In this document: piece after piece, positions 7,325-7,692 of the stretch
How the letters are laid out: each line of letters opens with the position of its first letter
Position numbering within the stretch: position 1 is the first letter of the stretch
From: an uncultured Mollicutes bacterium
GTDB taxonomy: Bacteria > Bacillota_I > Bacilli_A > RFN20 > CAG-449
Direction: 5' to 3'
DNA length: 7,692 nt
Assembly: GCA_900551385.1 (NCBI GenBank)
Contig: URVS01000068.1
Location: forward strand, 1 to 7,692
Position numbers and translations under genes: made by a program
Notes under the pieces: model-generated
The model's database searches: none
The model's input: the letters and a program-made list of their open reading frames with translations, nothing else
Told to the model about the DNA's origin: nothing

Positions 7325-7600
7325 TTATTCTATTTGATTATCATCATTTGAAAATATCAAACACCTTATTTTTTCATAAACTTTACTACTAAAATTTTTA
7401 ATTTTAGAAAAATTAATTTTATTAAATAATTCAGCTAATAATATAGATATTAAATGCCTAATCAAATCAATAAATATACAAACAATAAAGATAATAAAAG
7501 TTATTAAACTAGAATATAAAAATAAATATGGAGTTTCGTTAAATTCCAAAGCAAAAATAGCTTTAGATTCTTCTCCATCAAGTTTAAAAATTGAAATCAT
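7325..7600 (-). CDS. Small single-pass membrane protein downstream of glmS, possibly the tail of an acyltransferase
   Basis: A 91-residue ORF: about 25 polar residues (opening MISIFKLDGEESK), one membrane segment (about 26-47) ending in DLIRH, then a Lys-rich tail ending NDDNQIE. I take the ATG at 7600, because an upstream in-frame ATG at 7624 lies inside glmS. The chosen start has GGTGGAG eight bases upstream, but those bases are also the last glmS codons, so the match may be incidental. The loop-membrane-DLIRH-basic-tail pattern recalls the C-terminal end of acyltransferase-3 (OatA-like) membrane proteins, which are normally over 300 residues; on that reading this is a leftover fragment. 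Alternatively it is a genuine small membrane protein co-transcribed with glmS. No catalytic motif is visible and I assign no function. Confidence 0.45.
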   Translation of the reverse strand: MISIFKLDGEESKAIFALEFNETPYLFLYSSLITFIIFIVCIFIDLIRHLISILLAELFNKINFSKIKNFSSKVYEKIRCLIFSNDDNQIE

Positions 7601-7605
7601 GAATC

Positions 7606-7692
7606 TCACTCCACCGTTACACATTTAGCTAAGTTTTTAGGCTTATCAGGATCCAAACCTTTTTCAACAGCCACATAATATGCCAGCAATTG
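7606..7692 (-). CDS. glmS: Glutamine--fructose-6-phosphate aminotransferase GlmS, C-terminal 28 residues (gene continues past the window edge)
   Basis: The frame that runs off the right edge reads QLLAYYVAVEKG, then a short linker, then NLAKCVTVE and TGA. This is the near-invariant C-terminal tail of GlmS, usually ending NLAKSVTVE, which closes over the sugar-phosphate isomerase active site and contains a conserved Lys. GlmS makes glucosamine-6-phosphate from fructose-6-phosphate and glutamine, the first step towards UDP-GlcNAc for peptidoglycan and teichoic acids. The Ser before VTVE is Cys here, a conservative change. Ending exactly after VTVE with TGA supports TGA as a true stop in this genome. 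The stretch is only 28 residues, but the motif is diagnostic. Confidence 0.9.
   Translation of the reverse strand, partial: QLLAYYVAVEKGLDPDKPKNLAKCVTVE

Noticed and set aside
7313..7325. AATGTT-T-AACATT inverted repeat as a terminator
   Set aside because: The six-base-pair stem has only one G-C pair and a one-base loop, which cannot form a stable terminator hairpin; such repeats are expected by chance in this composition.
7601..7624. ATG at 7624 as start of the small ORF behind glmS
   Set aside because: It lies inside the conserved glmS C-terminal codons in another frame and has no ribosome binding site; the ATG at 7600 has GGTGGAG at good spacing.
1..7692. CRISPR arrays, tRNA/rRNA genes, insertion sequences, toxin-antitoxin or defence genes
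   Set aside because: No regularly spaced repeats, cloverleaf-like GC-rich segments, transposase motifs or terminal repeats were seen on either strand; the coding content is core housekeeping genes.

Overview
The window is very AT-rich chromosomal DNA in which every supported gene lies on the minus strand. It reads as a low-GC Firmicute of the Bacilli/Mollicutes-related branch. The core block, in transcription order, is YybS (DUF2232), GdpP, ribosomal protein bL9, the replicative helicase DnaB, the WalJ/YycJ metallo-hydrolase and RlmH, which is a typical Bacilli neighbourhood. Tryptophans at conserved sites are TGG, and TGA ends both glmS (right after its conserved C-terminal tail) and dnaB. 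This indicates the standard bacterial code (table 11), not the Mycoplasma code. The exact lineage cannot be fixed from this sequence alone.

Layout in transcription order (right to left). The last 28 codons of glmS occupy 7606-7692. Five bases after its stop begins a 91-codon ORF with one membrane segment (7325-7600); it may be the tail of a lost membrane acyltransferase. From 7324 to 6675 there is no intact gene. The left part holds the well-preserved C-terminal part of a GHL10/DUF187-type glycosyl hydrolase-like protein. Going upstream, this part is broken by in-frame stops and a frame change, and it lacks its catalytic N-terminal domain. The core block then runs yybS (5707-6642), a 57-base gap with a good -10 box and ribosome binding site, gdpP (3646-5649), rplI (3194-3643), dnaB (1807-3192), walJ (1037-1810), rlmH (565-1044) and the first 185 codons of a YfhO-family membrane protein (1-555).

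From gdpP to yfhO the genes overlap by 4 to 8 bases or are separated by 1 to 9 bases, so they are very probably one co-transcribed and translationally coupled unit. It combines c-di-AMP breakdown (GdpP), ribosome assembly and maturation (bL9, RlmH), replication fork unwinding (DnaB), a cell-wall/DNA-linked nuclease-like hydrolase (WalJ) and probably envelope polymer glycosylation (YfhO).

No mobile element, CRISPR array, RNA gene or clear intrinsic terminator was seen. I did not find a new biological system. The leads worth checking are the decayed hydrolase locus, the small ORF behind glmS, a His-to-Ser change in the GdpP DHHA1 glycine motif, and the missing ribosome binding site at yybS.
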